Source: Apostichopus japonicus
Lineage: Eukaryota > Echinodermata > Holothuroidea > Aspidochirotida > Stichopodidae
DNA: 64,000 bases
Direction of reading: 5' to 3'
Assembly (NCBI RefSeq): GCF_037975245.1
Contig: NC_092576.1
Span: 8,759,501-8,823,500, forward strand
Below the pieces are notes generated by a model. It had not been told where the DNA came from. It saw only the letters and a list, made by a program, of their open reading frames with translations, and searched no databases. Made by a program: the position numbers and the translations under genes. This document shows, in pieces, positions 13,201 through 27,800 of the stretch. Each line of letters starts with the position of its first letter. Positions within the stretch are counted from its first letter, which is position 1.

Positions 13201-16200
13201 CCCAAATGTACCCTGAGAGCTGTCCACGTACATGTAGTAACCGTCTACAGTCTGAGTAGAATGGTCCACTGAGGGAGCTATTGCAGAGGGCGCTGTTCTA
13301 GCTAGTTGTCTTTTCCACGTGTAGAGGCCCGTGTTTAATATCTGCCAGCCGCACTGGTCATTCTCAAAGTCACAATCTCCTAATAAATGAATAACCGAGA
13401 TCGTGGAAGATGAATTGAAAAACATGTGACTACCCAATCAGTTCAAGTATATTTGTCGTTTGCTTAGAGTGTCCTAAAAAATGGAATTGTGGAGGGCGTT
13501 GTGGTCAAGTGGTTAAGGCAGTGGACGTGTGATCTAAGGATTACAGGTTCGAGCCCTGGCCAGATCATTACGTTGTGTCCTTGGGCAAGGCGTTTTATCT
13601 CCATTGCCTCTCTTCACCCGGGTGTATAAATGGGGACTTGCGAGGTAACTAGTAAATATAGTTGTTTGCGCCGGTTTGTGGCTGCACCCTATGGGAAGTC
13701 CCCCGGGGGACACATGGTTGTGGTGCACTGTGGTGCCCCAGGAGAGATTGATTGAATTGTGCACACTTTGGTGTGTAGGTGTGACAAGTTACCAATGACC
13801 AGGGTTAAGTTGTAAAGTCATGTGAGAAGGCCTTGGCCCTGAACAAGACTGTAAACCCGAAACTGAACTGAAACTGAATTTAAAGCACTAACAGTTCTAA
13901 GCTAGACCTATCAAAATGAATACAATTCTGTCCCAATCATCTATATTCTACTTTTTTACTACTCTTGTGAAAAGTATATGACAATTATATATACACTTAC
14001 CCATGAAAACTACATCACATTAACTTTTGAAAATTAATGTTGCATGTGTGTATGTACTAGCTCTGTGCTATATCCAGGGAAAAATTTAGCCTTTAGAGTT
14101 TCTGTAGCAGTCTTGCAAGCTCAAAAGCTTGTCTATTATAGAATACTGTGGTTTCTTTGTAGGTAAACTGCTACACATCATTGCAAATTGAATATTAAGT
14201 TTTCCAGTTTATCGCATCGCAATTGCTCTGAAAAATGGTCAAGTAGCCTGCACTTGTATATTAACTACTTGACCAATTGGCATAGCATTTTAATATGAGA
14301 TGCGATAAACTGGAAAAACTTATTCTCTGATGTCAAGTTAAACAACCTTATATTTACTTTCTTCTAACTTTGTCCTTCCTCACTTTGTAATTACAAATTA
14401 AAAAGAACCCTCAATTTTGATTTAATACATCTGACATAATTCTTTGAGAAACTCATTTTTTGACAATCTTAATATATAATTTCCCCATATATTGTCAATT
14501 TGTCAATATTTCTAACAGGCTTAAAGGAACGGTTGGATGTTTCAAGATTGATGACCATACCACAGTTGACTTCGTCGGAACCATCTGGACAATCTGCCTG
14601 ACCATCACATCTAGCGTCCAGATGGATGCAAGTGCCGTCATCACATACAAAGTCATTAGACACACACGGTCTGGCCGTGGTGCTGCCATCAACGGGAGGT
14701 TGTGTCGTAACTACAGGAAGGTCCTCGCTGGATCGTACGCACTGGGGTGTGAAGGAGGTGTCATCGATGGCAATGTCACCATGGATACCGTCTCCCACTG
14801 TAGCCTCAATAATGACCTATAACCAGAAATATACAATTTGGTATTTACTGAATGTCCTCGGCAAATTAGTGGACTTAATGAGTTGTGATGTGCCTTGAGC
14901 ACCGTAATCAGTGGATATGTCACCTCCTCGCCACCACTATCACCACCACAATCACCACCATCGCCATCATCATCACCACCATCACAACCACCACAACCAC
15001 CATCACCACCACCATCACCATCATCATCACCACCACGATCATCACAATCACCACCACCACCACCACCACCATCATCACCATCATCATCACCATCATCATC
15101 ACCATCACCATCACCACCACGATCATCACAATCATCAGCATCACCATCATCACCACCACTACCATCACCATATCATCATCATCATTATTACTATAAATGA
15201 TAGGACCTTAGTGTGCAATGTTAGCTACATCTTACCATATCATGCAATTAGTAAGTTGATTGCTGATACAACTAAACACTGCAATGTACAGTTTCTTCCA
15301 ATAAAAAAAACATTACACTTTCAGCCAGTAGTCATAGGGTGGATATCTCATAAGTCAACTGGTCAGACGCTATAAATCCTTCATAATTGGATGGATTATT
15401 TTATGGACCCATGGATTGCAGGCAAGGATATTTTAACAGCATAACATGTGAACAGAGACAAAGCCCCATCACCAGCAATGATAATACATTCACATAACAG
15501 GATATACGTGACTGGATCTTGTAATCTTGTCATCGGGCATACAAGGAATAATTTACCCTGTATCCCATCACAAAATGCTATGCAAATTGGATATACAAGT
15601 GCAAATTTGTATATAGCAATTTTTGTACACAGGAACTATAGTTTTTGTACATAGGAACTATAGTATTTTGAAAAGGAACAATCATAGCTTTCAAAAACTG
15701 CTATACAAAATAATTTGAATACTAAATGATACCCTGCGGGTGTAATGAAAATTAATAATATTAGTTGCAAAGTGCCAACGGTATGGTGCAACTGTCAGGG
15801 ACCTCTCTAGCTGTTGTTTAAGGACTGCGGTGGCCAGAAATCAATAATAACATCTGCCAGTGTCATAGTAGATTGGCCTTAACTAAATAATCCCTGTTCA
15901 TGCTGTAGATGTTCTAAGATTTAATTTTGCATGGAGGAAACATACTGATAAATTTTCAGTTCTTTAGTTGATGGAAAGGAGAGAGGGTAGCAGGAGGAGA
16001 CAGGAGGGAAAGGGGAGGAAAATGGGGGCAGGGGAGTAGAGAGGGGACTGGGGAAGAGGAAAATAAGTGAGAATGACCAAAAAAAAAGGATAAACATTGT
16101 TACCTGGAAGGGATCATCCATGTTAAGAATTATATCTCCTCTTTCATAGAAATCTCCAAAATTGCCAATCCGTGTCCACTTGAGAGTCAGAGGGCCGTTG

Positions 16201-19200
16201 ATCTGGGTCCTAGTGTATACGGCAAGTCTTCCAATCTCTGCACCGTACATGTGATAGTAGAACCTCAGCTGGCATTCCTGAGGCGATGGGTCAAAGACGG
16301 GACTAGCTAGCCGAGCCCTGTCTCCTTCTTGTCTTGGAGGGGATGATTCCATGTACAAATAGGTTCCTGCCAGAGCAAAAGACGATAAGTTACAGAAAAT
16401 TTTATTTTTTCGACTAAAGTTGTAGAAAGCGAGAACGACTCTGTTGTTAAACCTAACGATCATATATTTGTTTTAAAAGCAACTTTATCACAACCACAGG
16501 ATGGAACAGTAAACCAAGTTGTAGAACTTTTGTGGTTTGGTACCGGTCCTGTACTTGTGTAAATTTTCTAGCAGTAACTGTACACAAATTAGGATCATGT
16601 CATATATAGAGCTACAGAATTTCTAATTAAAGAAAAGAGATTATTTTTGTAACCCAGAGGTCACTGGTTTGAATTTCATTCCATCCATAAATTTCTCTGC
16701 TCTTTTCCATTACCTAAAATTTTCCCCCATCAGTTTTACATCATTCACAAAATCAATAACAAATATAATTTGAATGTCAAAACTGAAATCAATAATTTAA
16801 GTGCAGATTTTACCTGTGTTAGTTGAAGTAGTATGGTCATATGCTGGACCAGTCCAAGGTGTCCTAGTGAGACCCTGTTCCAGGTCCCAGTCTAATTCAT
16901 CTGTGTGTAGCTGTTCCCATTCACAGATACCATGTTCAAATGTACAGGTCACATAGTCACCTGCAGGAAATTTAACCATTAATTACGGTACGGCATGTCA
17001 ATGACATCTGGTTATAAACTTGAGTGAGGTATAACATAATAAAGAGATGGAAAGGGTGAAAGGGTGAGTGAGGTATGGTTTGTAGGGAGGAGAGGGAGGT
17101 ATGGTTTGTAGGGAGGAGAGGGAGGTATGGTTTGTAGGGAGGAGAAGGAGGTATGGTTTGCAGCGAGGAGAGGGAGGTATGGTTTGTAGGGAGGAGAGGG
17201 AGGTATGGTTTGTAGGGAGGAGAGGGAGGTATGGTTTGCAGGGAGGAGAGGGAGGTATGGTTTGCAGCGAGGAGAGGGAGGTATGGTTTGTAGGGAGGAG
17301 AGGGAGGTATGGTTTGTAGGGAGGAGAGAGAGGTATGGTTTGCAGCGAGGAGAGGGAGGTATGGTTTGCAGCGAGGAGAGAGAGGTATGGTTTGTAGGGA
17401 GGAGAGAGAGGTATGGTTTGTGGGGAGAAGAGAGAGGTATGGTTTGTGGCGAGGAGAGGGAGGTATGGTTTGTAGGGAGGAGAGAGAGGTATGGTTTGCA
17501 GCGAGGAGAGGGAGGTATGGTTTGCAGCGAGGAGAGGGAGGTATGGTTTGCAGCGAGGAGAGGGAGGTATGGTTTGCAGCGAGGAGAGGGAGGTATGGTT
17601 TGCAGCGAGGAGAGGGAGGTATGGTTTGTAGGGAGGAGAGGGAGGTATGGTTTGTAGGGAGGAGAGGGAGGTATGGTTTGTAGGGAGGAGAGTGAGGTAT
17701 GGTTTGTAGGGAGGAGAGGGGGGTATGGTTTGTAGGGAGGAGAGTGAGGTATGGTATGTACGGAGGAGAAGGAGGTATGGTTTGTAGGGAGGAGAGGGAG
17801 GTATGGTTTGTAGGGAGGGAGGGAGGGAGGGAGGTATGGTTTGTAGGGAAGAGAGGGAGGTATGGTTTGTAGCGAGGAGAGGGGGGTATGTATTGTAGGG
17901 AGTAGAGGGAGGTTTGGTTTGTAGGGAGGAGAGGGAGGTATGGTTTGTAGGGATGAGAGGGAGGTATGGTTTGTAGGGATGAGAGGGAGGTATGGTTTGT
18001 AGGGAGGAGAGGGGGGGGTATGGATTGTAGGGAGGAGAGGGAGGTATGGTTTGCAAGGAGGAGAGGGGGGTATGGTTTGTAGGGAGGAGAGGGAGGTATG
18101 GTTTGCAAGGAGGAGAGGGGGGTATATTTTGTAGGGAGTAGAGGGAAGTTTGGTTTGTAGGGAGGAGAGGGAGGTATGGTTTGTAGGGACGAGAGGTATG
18201 GTTTGTAGGGAGGAGAGGGTTAAATTTAGAGAAACCATATACAGATTAATCAAAAGGTGCTCATCTCAACAGAAAAGGTCCAAATTAAAAAAATTACAAA
18301 GCTAAAATTACCACAATTGATTTCGTCAGACTGATCCCCGCAGTCGTCTGTGAGATCACAGACTCTGGTGTCATCTATACAACGCTGGTTTGCACACCGG
18401 AACTCATCATTTTGACAGGAAACTTGAGAGTCTGAGAAGGGATAACGTGAGATTCAAGAGATACATGGTACTAAGTATCCTCTGACAATTCAAGGAATGG
18501 AATTAAGGCATACATGTGCTGACAAAAATAAATAAATAAATAATTGGATTGAGTTCCTTATGTTACAGCATGAAATGGTAAGACTCAATACAATGGATTA
18601 CACTATGGTACAGAATGTCACATTACGTTGCTGTGAATCCCTGCAGAGTAAACAATAGAATGATTGTGCTGTCACAATATACCTGCAAAATCAAGCAGGT
18701 TTACTAACACATTCTCTATTCTTTGTTTTCAACGAGTCCCTTATTGTATGTATGTATGTATGTATGTATTTTAGATCCTCCTGCAAGCAGGAACTCGCGA
18801 AGAAGCCTAATTGGCTTATCAAAGCCGCAAACTGACCGAAGTCAGTCTCTCACATTCATATTTAACGTCCATGATTATGAATTGTTAATTGCCAACAACT
18901 CTGTAACTGGACGACATACATTAATCTGGGATTGACTCGAACCGGAGACCTTATGATTGAAAGGCACCGATGTCAACCACTGAGCTAACACTCCACAACT
19001 TATTAACTTATTAACAACTTATTAACAAAACTAACTTATTAACAAACATATTTCTTACCCGGATAGCCACAGGACTGAAATGACACGTCATCTAATGCCA
19101 TATGACCAACACTGCTGAACGATCTCTGAGCTTCAAGGTCAATCTAATGTGAATCAAGGGGATAAAAACAAAATAGTCTCAACGAAACACAGAAATGATA

Positions 19201-22200
19201 AACTAGATATCCATTCAAGTGCTTGCAGACATTCTAAGTCTGGTATTTACAAACTTCAAAAGTACTGTTACTTGGAAGGGGTCGTGAGATGGGGAATCTC
19301 AGAGCAGGATTGGCTGTGACCATTTCACACCTGTCGCATAGCTCTCTGAACACTCATCGAAAAGAGATTTTCATACGGTTTTGGGTACAGTTTCAAAAGA
19401 GTTTACGTTAACTAAATAACCTGTGAGAAATACTAAACTAAACTAATGTGCTCATAAGGCATCAGGACTTAATAATAATAATAATAGATTCTTATATAGC
19501 GCAGTATACCTGAGGCAGTCTCAATGCGCTTTACTTGTAACAAAGACAAGAACAGGTACAAAGCAAGAAAAGAAAATGAATGTGTTTTAACAGCAGTCTT
19601 AAAGGTTTATATAGAAGCAGAGTTTCTGATAGTAATAGGAAGATTGTTCCATAAAACTGCAGCTCAGCAAATGAAAAAGGGCATTCACCGTACCCACATG
19701 AACTTATTGTACAATGTAATAATGAAACAGCTAATTCAAAATGACCAATCAATAGTTCTTACCCTGAATGGTCCTACAACCCGTCCGACCCCAACTTGTA
19801 TCCTGGTCCAAAGAACACCCAGGTCCTCTTCAATCCAGTGTAATAGAGTTCTGCTGGACCCAACCAACAAGTACATGCCAAAGTGATCAATGTCTAAACA
19901 TTGAAAGAGGAAAAAACACAAGGAGAAGAACAGATGACTTAAACATGTACGACTAGAAAAGCTTGGGTGAAGAAAAGACAGGTATGTAAAACACAAAACT
20001 ACAATTATGTTATGTTATGTTACATCATGTTGAAATGTTATGTTACATTACAATGTTATGTTACAGTAGGTTACAATGTTATGTTGTTATGTTATGTTGC
20101 ATCATGTTACAATGTTATGTTACATTACAATGTTATGTTACAGTAGGTTACAATGTTATGTTATGCTATGTTGTTATGTTATGTTACATCATGTTACAAT
20201 GTTATGTTACATTACAATGTTATGTTACAGTACGTTACAATGTTATGTTATGCTATGTTGTTATGTTATGTTACATCATGTTACAATGTTATGTTACATT
20301 ACAATGTTATGTTACAGTACATTACAATGTTATGTTATGCTATGTTGTTATGTTATGTTACATCATGTTACAATGGTATGTTACATTACAATGTTATGTT
20401 ACAGTACGTTACAATGTTATGTTATGCTATGTTGTTATGTTATGTTACATCATGTTACAATGTTATGTTACATTAAAATGTTATGTTACAGTACGTTACA
20501 ATGTTATGTTATGCTATGTTGTTATGTTATGTTACATCATGATACAATGTTATGTTACATTACAATGTTATGTACCAGTACGTTACAATGTTATGTTATG
20601 TTGTTATGTTATGTTGCATCATGTTACAATGTTATGTTACATTACAATGTTATGTTACAGTACGTTACAATGTTATGTTATGCTATGTTGTTATGTTATG
20701 TTACATCATGTTACAATGGTTTGTCATATCATGTTACAATGTTATGTCATATCATGTTGTTTTGTTATGCTGTTATGTTATGTTGTTATGTTATGTTACA
20801 TCATGTTGCAATGTCATATCATGTCATGTTGTTATGTTATGTTGTTATGTTATGTTGTTATGTCATGGCATGTCATTTTTGGTCATGTTATGTTGTTATG
20901 TTATGTTATGTTATGTTTTGTTATGTTATGTTATGTTATGTGACATTACGTTACAATGTTATGTCATGTCATTTTTTGTTATGTCATGTCATGTCTTGTT
21001 ATATGTCTAACTATACAATAGTATGAAAAATCATTAATCTGACATCTGAAAAAAGGTTGTTTTTGGGGTCTTCTCTAAATTGATTATTTTAATGGATAGA
21101 AATGATTTGTTCACCTTGTCCCTGAATATGAACCCATAAATCTAGGAGGCAACTAGGAGCGGAGTTACGTAAATCTGATGTCTGCAAGATTGCTTTACTG
21201 AATCCAGAACCACTACCAGCGGCCACGTACATGTAGGAACCTGGAAAAATGAATAATAAACAAATAAACTATTGAGACAGTGCCTGAAAAGATATAAACA
21301 GCTTAATTTTATGCAAGCTTCAACTGCCAGCACTAGAAGCCACATATATGTGACAACTTATCAAAATGTAACATGCTTCAAGGATTGTTAGAAAGATATA
21401 AAACAGCTTACTAAATAAGCTTAAAATAGCCACGACTAGAAACCTCAAACATGAATACTAACCTAAGAACGAGAACACTAATCAAGGACATTTGACAATC
21501 TTAGATGAAGTAAGAAAGAAATAAGATACCTTCATGGTTCTGAGATGTCCACTGGGGAGATATAGGGACATATCTATATCATTTCAATCATATCAATCGG
21601 TGCCTTTCAATCATAAGGTCCCGAGTTCGAGACACTCCAAGATTAATGTATGTCGTCCAGTTACAGAGTTGTTAAGAATTGACAATTCATAATCATGGAC
21701 GTTAAATATGAATGTAAGAGACTGACTTCGGTCAGCTTGCGGCTTTGATAAGCTAATGATGGCTTCTTCGCAAGTTCCTGCTTGCAGGAGGATCTTAATA
21801 CGTACATTTGAACAGTGATCAGGAAAACAAAAAACTGAACATTGATTTAAAGCTATTCCTTAGCAACTTGTAACATATTACAGCCTTAAACGGTTGTCTT
21901 ACACAGAAAGTTTCTATTTATTCCAAGAGAAACAGAAGTTATTTTCTTTTACATACCACCACCAGTTCCCAGGGTGTGGTCTGTAGCAGGTCCAGAGGTC
22001 AGTGTGGCGCTGTTACCAGTGACATTAACCCATTGGTATGAACCTGTGCTAATGTCCGAGTAACCACAGAGACCATCCTCAAAAGTGCAGTCGCCTTTGA
22101 GATGGGAATCAAGAAAGAAAATAGATTAGACGATAATGCTCTGGGCATTCCATTAGCAAATGAGAGAGACCCTAGAAATAACAAACAGTGGTGTCTCATA

Positions 22201-24857
22201 CAGTAGTGTAAGGTCTGTCAAATGAGTTTCCCTAAAGACCCTAGAATTACAAAGTGGTGTCAAATAGTGCCAGGTCAGTTCCCAGGGACGATTCTGTCTC
22301 TGGGACGCCGTTTTGAAGTCTTTATTTTTCCTGAAGTATTTTGTAAAACTGAGAATACATTTTCTTCATCCCATTCAGGTCATAAGGAAGAAACCCTCTG
22401 AACTCCCCCTCCCCCTCCCCCCCCCCAACTTGCTAAGTTTGAATTCAACATTATGAGAAATGCTAACGTGTAACAAGATTTCATCAATGTCTGAGCAAAG
22501 TTAAATTATTACAATCCTCAAGAAAATTAGATTAATTTTTCAAAATATTGCATAACAGATAGAAAACTAAACCCTCTAATAGCAATCTCAAAACTGAGAT
22601 AATAACCTGATGAGATTATAATTGCATTTTCCTTAATCCTTGAAATTTATATATGCCTGATTGTCATAACAATGAGCATTATGTCAGTTTCATATGACTA
22701 TTTACCCACAATGCATTTCATCAGCCTACTATACCTACCGCATGCATCTTCATCAGATCCATCATTACAGTCCTCTCTGAAGTCACAGATTAGTCTTGCA
22801 TCATTCAAGCATGTACCGTCACCACAGGTAAAGACACAGGATGGGACAGTAGGGGCGACACACACCCCGGGGTATATCTGAAGGTCATCCAGGGCCACCC
22901 CTCCACTAATCACATTACCAGCCTGTGCTTCAAAAATCTGACCAGAAAGGAAAAAACATTTGAAAGAGCAGAAGGGGACATTGTTGGCTCAAAATAGGAT
23001 TTGTACCAGTATAAACTTCCATGGTCAACCACCTGTTAGGTTGTTCAATTTTAAGTTGGTGGTATGGTTTTCCGTTGACTATATTTCTTTTTTACGTTTG
23101 CCAGTTTAGAAACCTTTATCCCCTATGACTGCAATAATAAAGGTCGAGGATATCAAAAATCTCAACCAGTCTTGCTCGGTGATCTCATCTTTTTGCCAAA
23201 CAGACCATGCATTAATTAATTAATGATTTTAATTGGGGGGGACACCACTGCATCTATTTTAATGTATTTATGTCTGTCCTTTGAAAAAGTTTCAAAAAGC
23301 AGTGGCTTGACATTAAGTTTCATTACATAATAAATCATCATTATAACATCAAAAACCTGTCTAAAGCATTGCTGTCTTTCAATCAAAGTGAATTTAAGAT
23401 TACCAGCTCTGAGCATAGATAAATACATCATGAACAATGTTTAAACTGAGGTAACCCCACCTTCCTTGCATAACTGGATAACCCCACCTTCCTTAAACTA
23501 AGGTAACCCAACTTCCTTGCAAACTGAGGTAAACCCACTTTCTTTGAACTGAGGTAAACCCAACCTTCCTTGTAAACTGAGGTAACCCCACCTTTCTTGT
23601 ATTAAACTAAGGTAAACCCATCTTCTTTGCAAAACTGAGGTAACCCCACCTTCCTTGCAAAACTGAGGTAACCCCACCTTCCTTGCAAAACTGAGGTAAC
23701 CCCACCTTCCTTGCAAACAAAGGTAACCCACCTTTCTTGCAAACTGAGGTAACCACACCTTTTCAAAACTAAAGTTATCCCACCTTCTTTGCAAACTGAG
23801 GTAACCCCACCTTCCTTGCAAAAACAATACGAAAGAAACAATATTGGAGAGTAACAGGAGGGGGTGGGACTGCTATACAAAACTCACCAGTTGAATGAAT
23901 GACCACTGAGGGACAATATCAACCAGCTCATGGAACCACTGGTTCCTCTTGGCAGTTGAATTCCAATATCCCAGATTTGCCCAGCTTTCCTGATCTGCTT
24001 CGCTCTTTCTCTGGTAAAGGACCAGAGTGTTCGTCTCCGATGTCTCATCGCCAACCATATAGTACCACATAGAGAGACAGTAAGACACCCCCACGTCTAG
24101 GTCTGTGTCCGTTAACAGCCAGGCAAGGTCCCCCTGGACCCTGGGGAAGGACGTATCCGCAAAGGCGTAGTAACCGCTGGATAATCCGAACGTGTGATCA
24201 TTGCTCGGACCGTTGTAAGGTGTCGTAGAGCTGCCCGGTTGACGACGCCAATCAAAGTCGTCTCCGCCGAGGTTCAAATACGAACACAGATTGCCTTCAA
24301 AGTTACAAGAGGCGAGTTGCTGGCAGGCCTGGCCGGATATTTCGATGTCGTCGACAGCTACATATGTGTCACCATTTGCCAGGGAAGCTGCAAATTGTAG
24401 CTAGCGGGAATAAAAACAAAAGCAATTTACGTTTTTGCATTTTCCTTTTCATATTAGAATAGTTGAGTTCCATTTTCAGGGCACATCAGCTTGTCATCAC
24501 ATGCCCTAAAAACAGACACAAATTTTTTGGGGGCCGATTGCATATCCAATGTAAAATCTGTTTCACTAAAACAGACTATTGTCACTATGGCCTATCCCAA
24601 CCAGACCATCTTAATGAATGCACTAAGCCTACTCTGTATGAAAGACCTAGCCTACTATGCATTCAGAATTATCAACAATAAAGTTGTCATTAATTAGTAT
24701 AAACTGCTGAGTGCTAAAATATTATCCACATGTAACTTTTTTGAAAATTAGCAAAAAACCTTCATTGTGTTTGCCTAAACCGCTGCAATAAAATACTAAT
24801 TAGATCTCTCAGTGCATGACCTTGATTATATATGCATACAAACAATGTGGTGTCATC

Positions 24858-24896
<39 letters not shown>

Positions 24897-27800
24897 TACT
24901 GCTAACATACATATTCATAAATCATGATGAATATTCACTCACATTATATCCAAATGAGCCAACAAAGCTGGTCTGTGACAGATGCCATCTCGCGGTGGTA
25001 ATTTGTCCCGTAGAGAATGTCCTTCCAGGGAGTGCATTTCCGTTGACCATCTGGGAGATGGTCAGGGTGGCCGTGGGTCCGTTCGTACGATACCAGAATC
25101 TCACGCACGTATCAGAAGATGTAATCCTCTGTGTGTAGAACGGAGCCTCGTTGCTGCCGACGGGATTCTCATAAGTCTCGTTAAAGAAGAAGTAATGTCC
25201 TAAGAAAGAGAAAGGGGGGATATTTGGAGAATTAAGTATATATATGCAGGCTTTCAGGTACTTCACCCAATAGCACAGTCTGTATGAAGAATAAAAAATA
25301 TGTGTAAAAGTAAGTTGGCCTGACATTTCGATCCTAGCAGGATTTTCTTCAAAGGCTATATGACAAGTTACAGTAACAGACAACAAAAACACGCACAGAA
25401 TACAGACAGGTTAATGAGCATGGTAAACACAAAGAATATAAAATAAGAAGTTTTAATTAGTTATGTTTTAAATGAATGCTCCCTCAAACATGTTTTTGTA
25501 GTTGAGATAACTTCCTAATCTTGTGGAGAAGTGTTAAAGAGATTGCAACATTAATCCTTGCATAATTAATTTCTGCTATAAAATAATTCTTGAATGGAAT
25601 GTACTTCACAGCATTACACTTAGTTTAATACTGGAATGACTTTGGTACAAATTGTATTGACGATAAAATACTCACTGATATTAACATAATATGAGAATGT
25701 GTTCATTCACTTACCGAAGGATGTTTGATAAGATACATCTGTGGGTGGTTGAAGAGTAGGATCGGCTCCACTCCCGCTAGCTATGATCCAGTTATAGACG
25801 TCACTCTCATACTGATAGAAACCACAGACTTCCAGAGACGACTCAAAGTCACAGAGATCTGTGAAACCGACCAGCAGCAGAGAAAGAAAAAGATGATTAC
25901 CATGGCGATGACCAGGTACTTATTATCCTCTCTCCATCTACTTATGTAACACTTGAGGCACAACCAGCCACATGTAGCCCACATGAGGATGTCCTTGTAA
26001 CCAACAAGAATACTAAACATGTCACGTGAGGCACAATTCAACCACATGTAGCCCACATGAGGATGTCCTTGAAGCCAAAGAAAATATTAAACATGGCACA
26101 AAAGACCTATACTTCAACAATTAAACCATAATTATTAGTATCTATTTCATGTAAACCCATGAATCCCCAAAAAATATATAGCACTCTACTTGAGCCTGAG
26201 ATTCAATCATGGTTGTATTATACAAGACAGAAACGGGAACTATTCAATCCGTTTAAGATAATATTCAATAATTTAATTCAAAGTAAAGAACACTAAGACG
26301 TATGGAATTGTCTAGCATGTAGTTTGGCCACGAGAATACTTGCTAGATACTGCAGAATGCAAAAAAAAGCAGATGCATAATTAATATATATGTAACACAC
26401 ATAATCCTATCTCAAAACAGTTACATCAAATTTCATTGGTCCTCTCCACTATTTCCACCGGTGAGTTGCATTTATTAATGACGTTGTTGTAAATTTATCT
26501 ATAGCTCATAACTGACTGGAAATTATTGGTCCATGTTTTCTCTTTATTAATTTCATTTTTCTTTCTTGTTGAACTATTTTGCTGTCCTCTTAGCCCTCTT
26601 GATGGTCTCTTTACCTGCAACAGGACAAGACCCCTCAAAGAAAAATATGTCGTCCAGAGTGATATCGCTGAGGAAGTCTTCTCCAACAATGGCTTCAAAT
26701 ACCACCTGTGAAAAAATGACGGCTTATTACGAACATATTTCATGGAACACTTTATCACATTTTACAAAAATGTTTATTTAATACAAAAAAAATAGATTGA
26801 AAACACCCTCCGTCTTTTATTACAAACATACTTCATAGAACACCTTATCCAGTTTACAAAAATGTTTAAATGTTTGATCCTAGCAGGATCTTCAGAGGCT
26901 GAATTCAGCCATTCAGCCTCTAAAGAAGATCCTGCTAGGATCGAAACGGCAGGCACACTTACTGTTACACATTCCCATACATAGGCTCCTTAGTGGATAA
27001 GCAGTTTGCTAACAGTTTTGTTTTATTTTGGATTCAAAAAATACATTGAAATTAACCTCAGCCTTTTTGGTTAACATTATCACCACAAAGATATGAAAAT
27101 TCAACAGTCATTTGGTATTTTATAAATTACAGCATGCAAGGAACAAAAATAACAATACATTCAGTATATTTCATGATATCTCTTTCTTTTGCAATTTACA
27201 GAGTTTCTTTGAGACATTTTAATACCTCAATCCCAACATGTGGTATATTGGATCCTGCACCAATACCCTCTACAATCCCATATTACTTCAAATGACTATA
27301 TACAGTAAGTACCATGAGGGTAATTATGAAAAAAACAATCATAAAAATTATTGGTACCTTAAATGAATTTTTCAAGAAGACTTGACCACGCGTCCACCTG
27401 TCGCCTTGGTTACCGGAGCGTGTCCATTCTAGAGTCCCAGGGCCTCCATCTGTTTGCACGTATACATTCAGTGCATTGATGGAGACACCGTACATGTGAT
27501 ACCAGAACTGTAGGCAATAACCTTGGCTCGGGGCTGTGATCTCTGGCGTTATGAGTCTGGCCACGTCATCTTTCTGTTGACCGCTGGCCTTTGCTATTAA
27601 ATAGTATCCTAAATAGAGCCAAATATAGGATAGACTAGTAAGTTATCAAACTGTAGGTGACCCTTGACCTAGGTCACAGGCTATCACTTTCCTGATTATG
27701 TTTTATCTTAACTGAATGGTGTTATACAAGTAAGGTAACTATCAGGCTTGAAGGGTTATAGCAGATCAAGACTCACTTAACCATCAGTTTGAAGGGTTAT

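Noticed and set aside
14885-15375. Poly-His open frame
   Set aside because: CAC/CAT trinucleotide tract within an intron, open in several frames and on both strands.
16972-18253. Three overlapping minus-strand open frames of 352-413 codons
   Set aside because: They are the same 26-bp minisatellite read in three frames; Pro/Leu/Ser repeats with no domain and no splice continuity with flanking MAM exons.
20017-21026. Plus-strand open frames of 308 and 316 codons
   Set aside because: 87-bp higher-order repeat of a ttatgttaca sequence (29 codons per unit); Cys/Tyr/Met-rich, overlapping in several frames.
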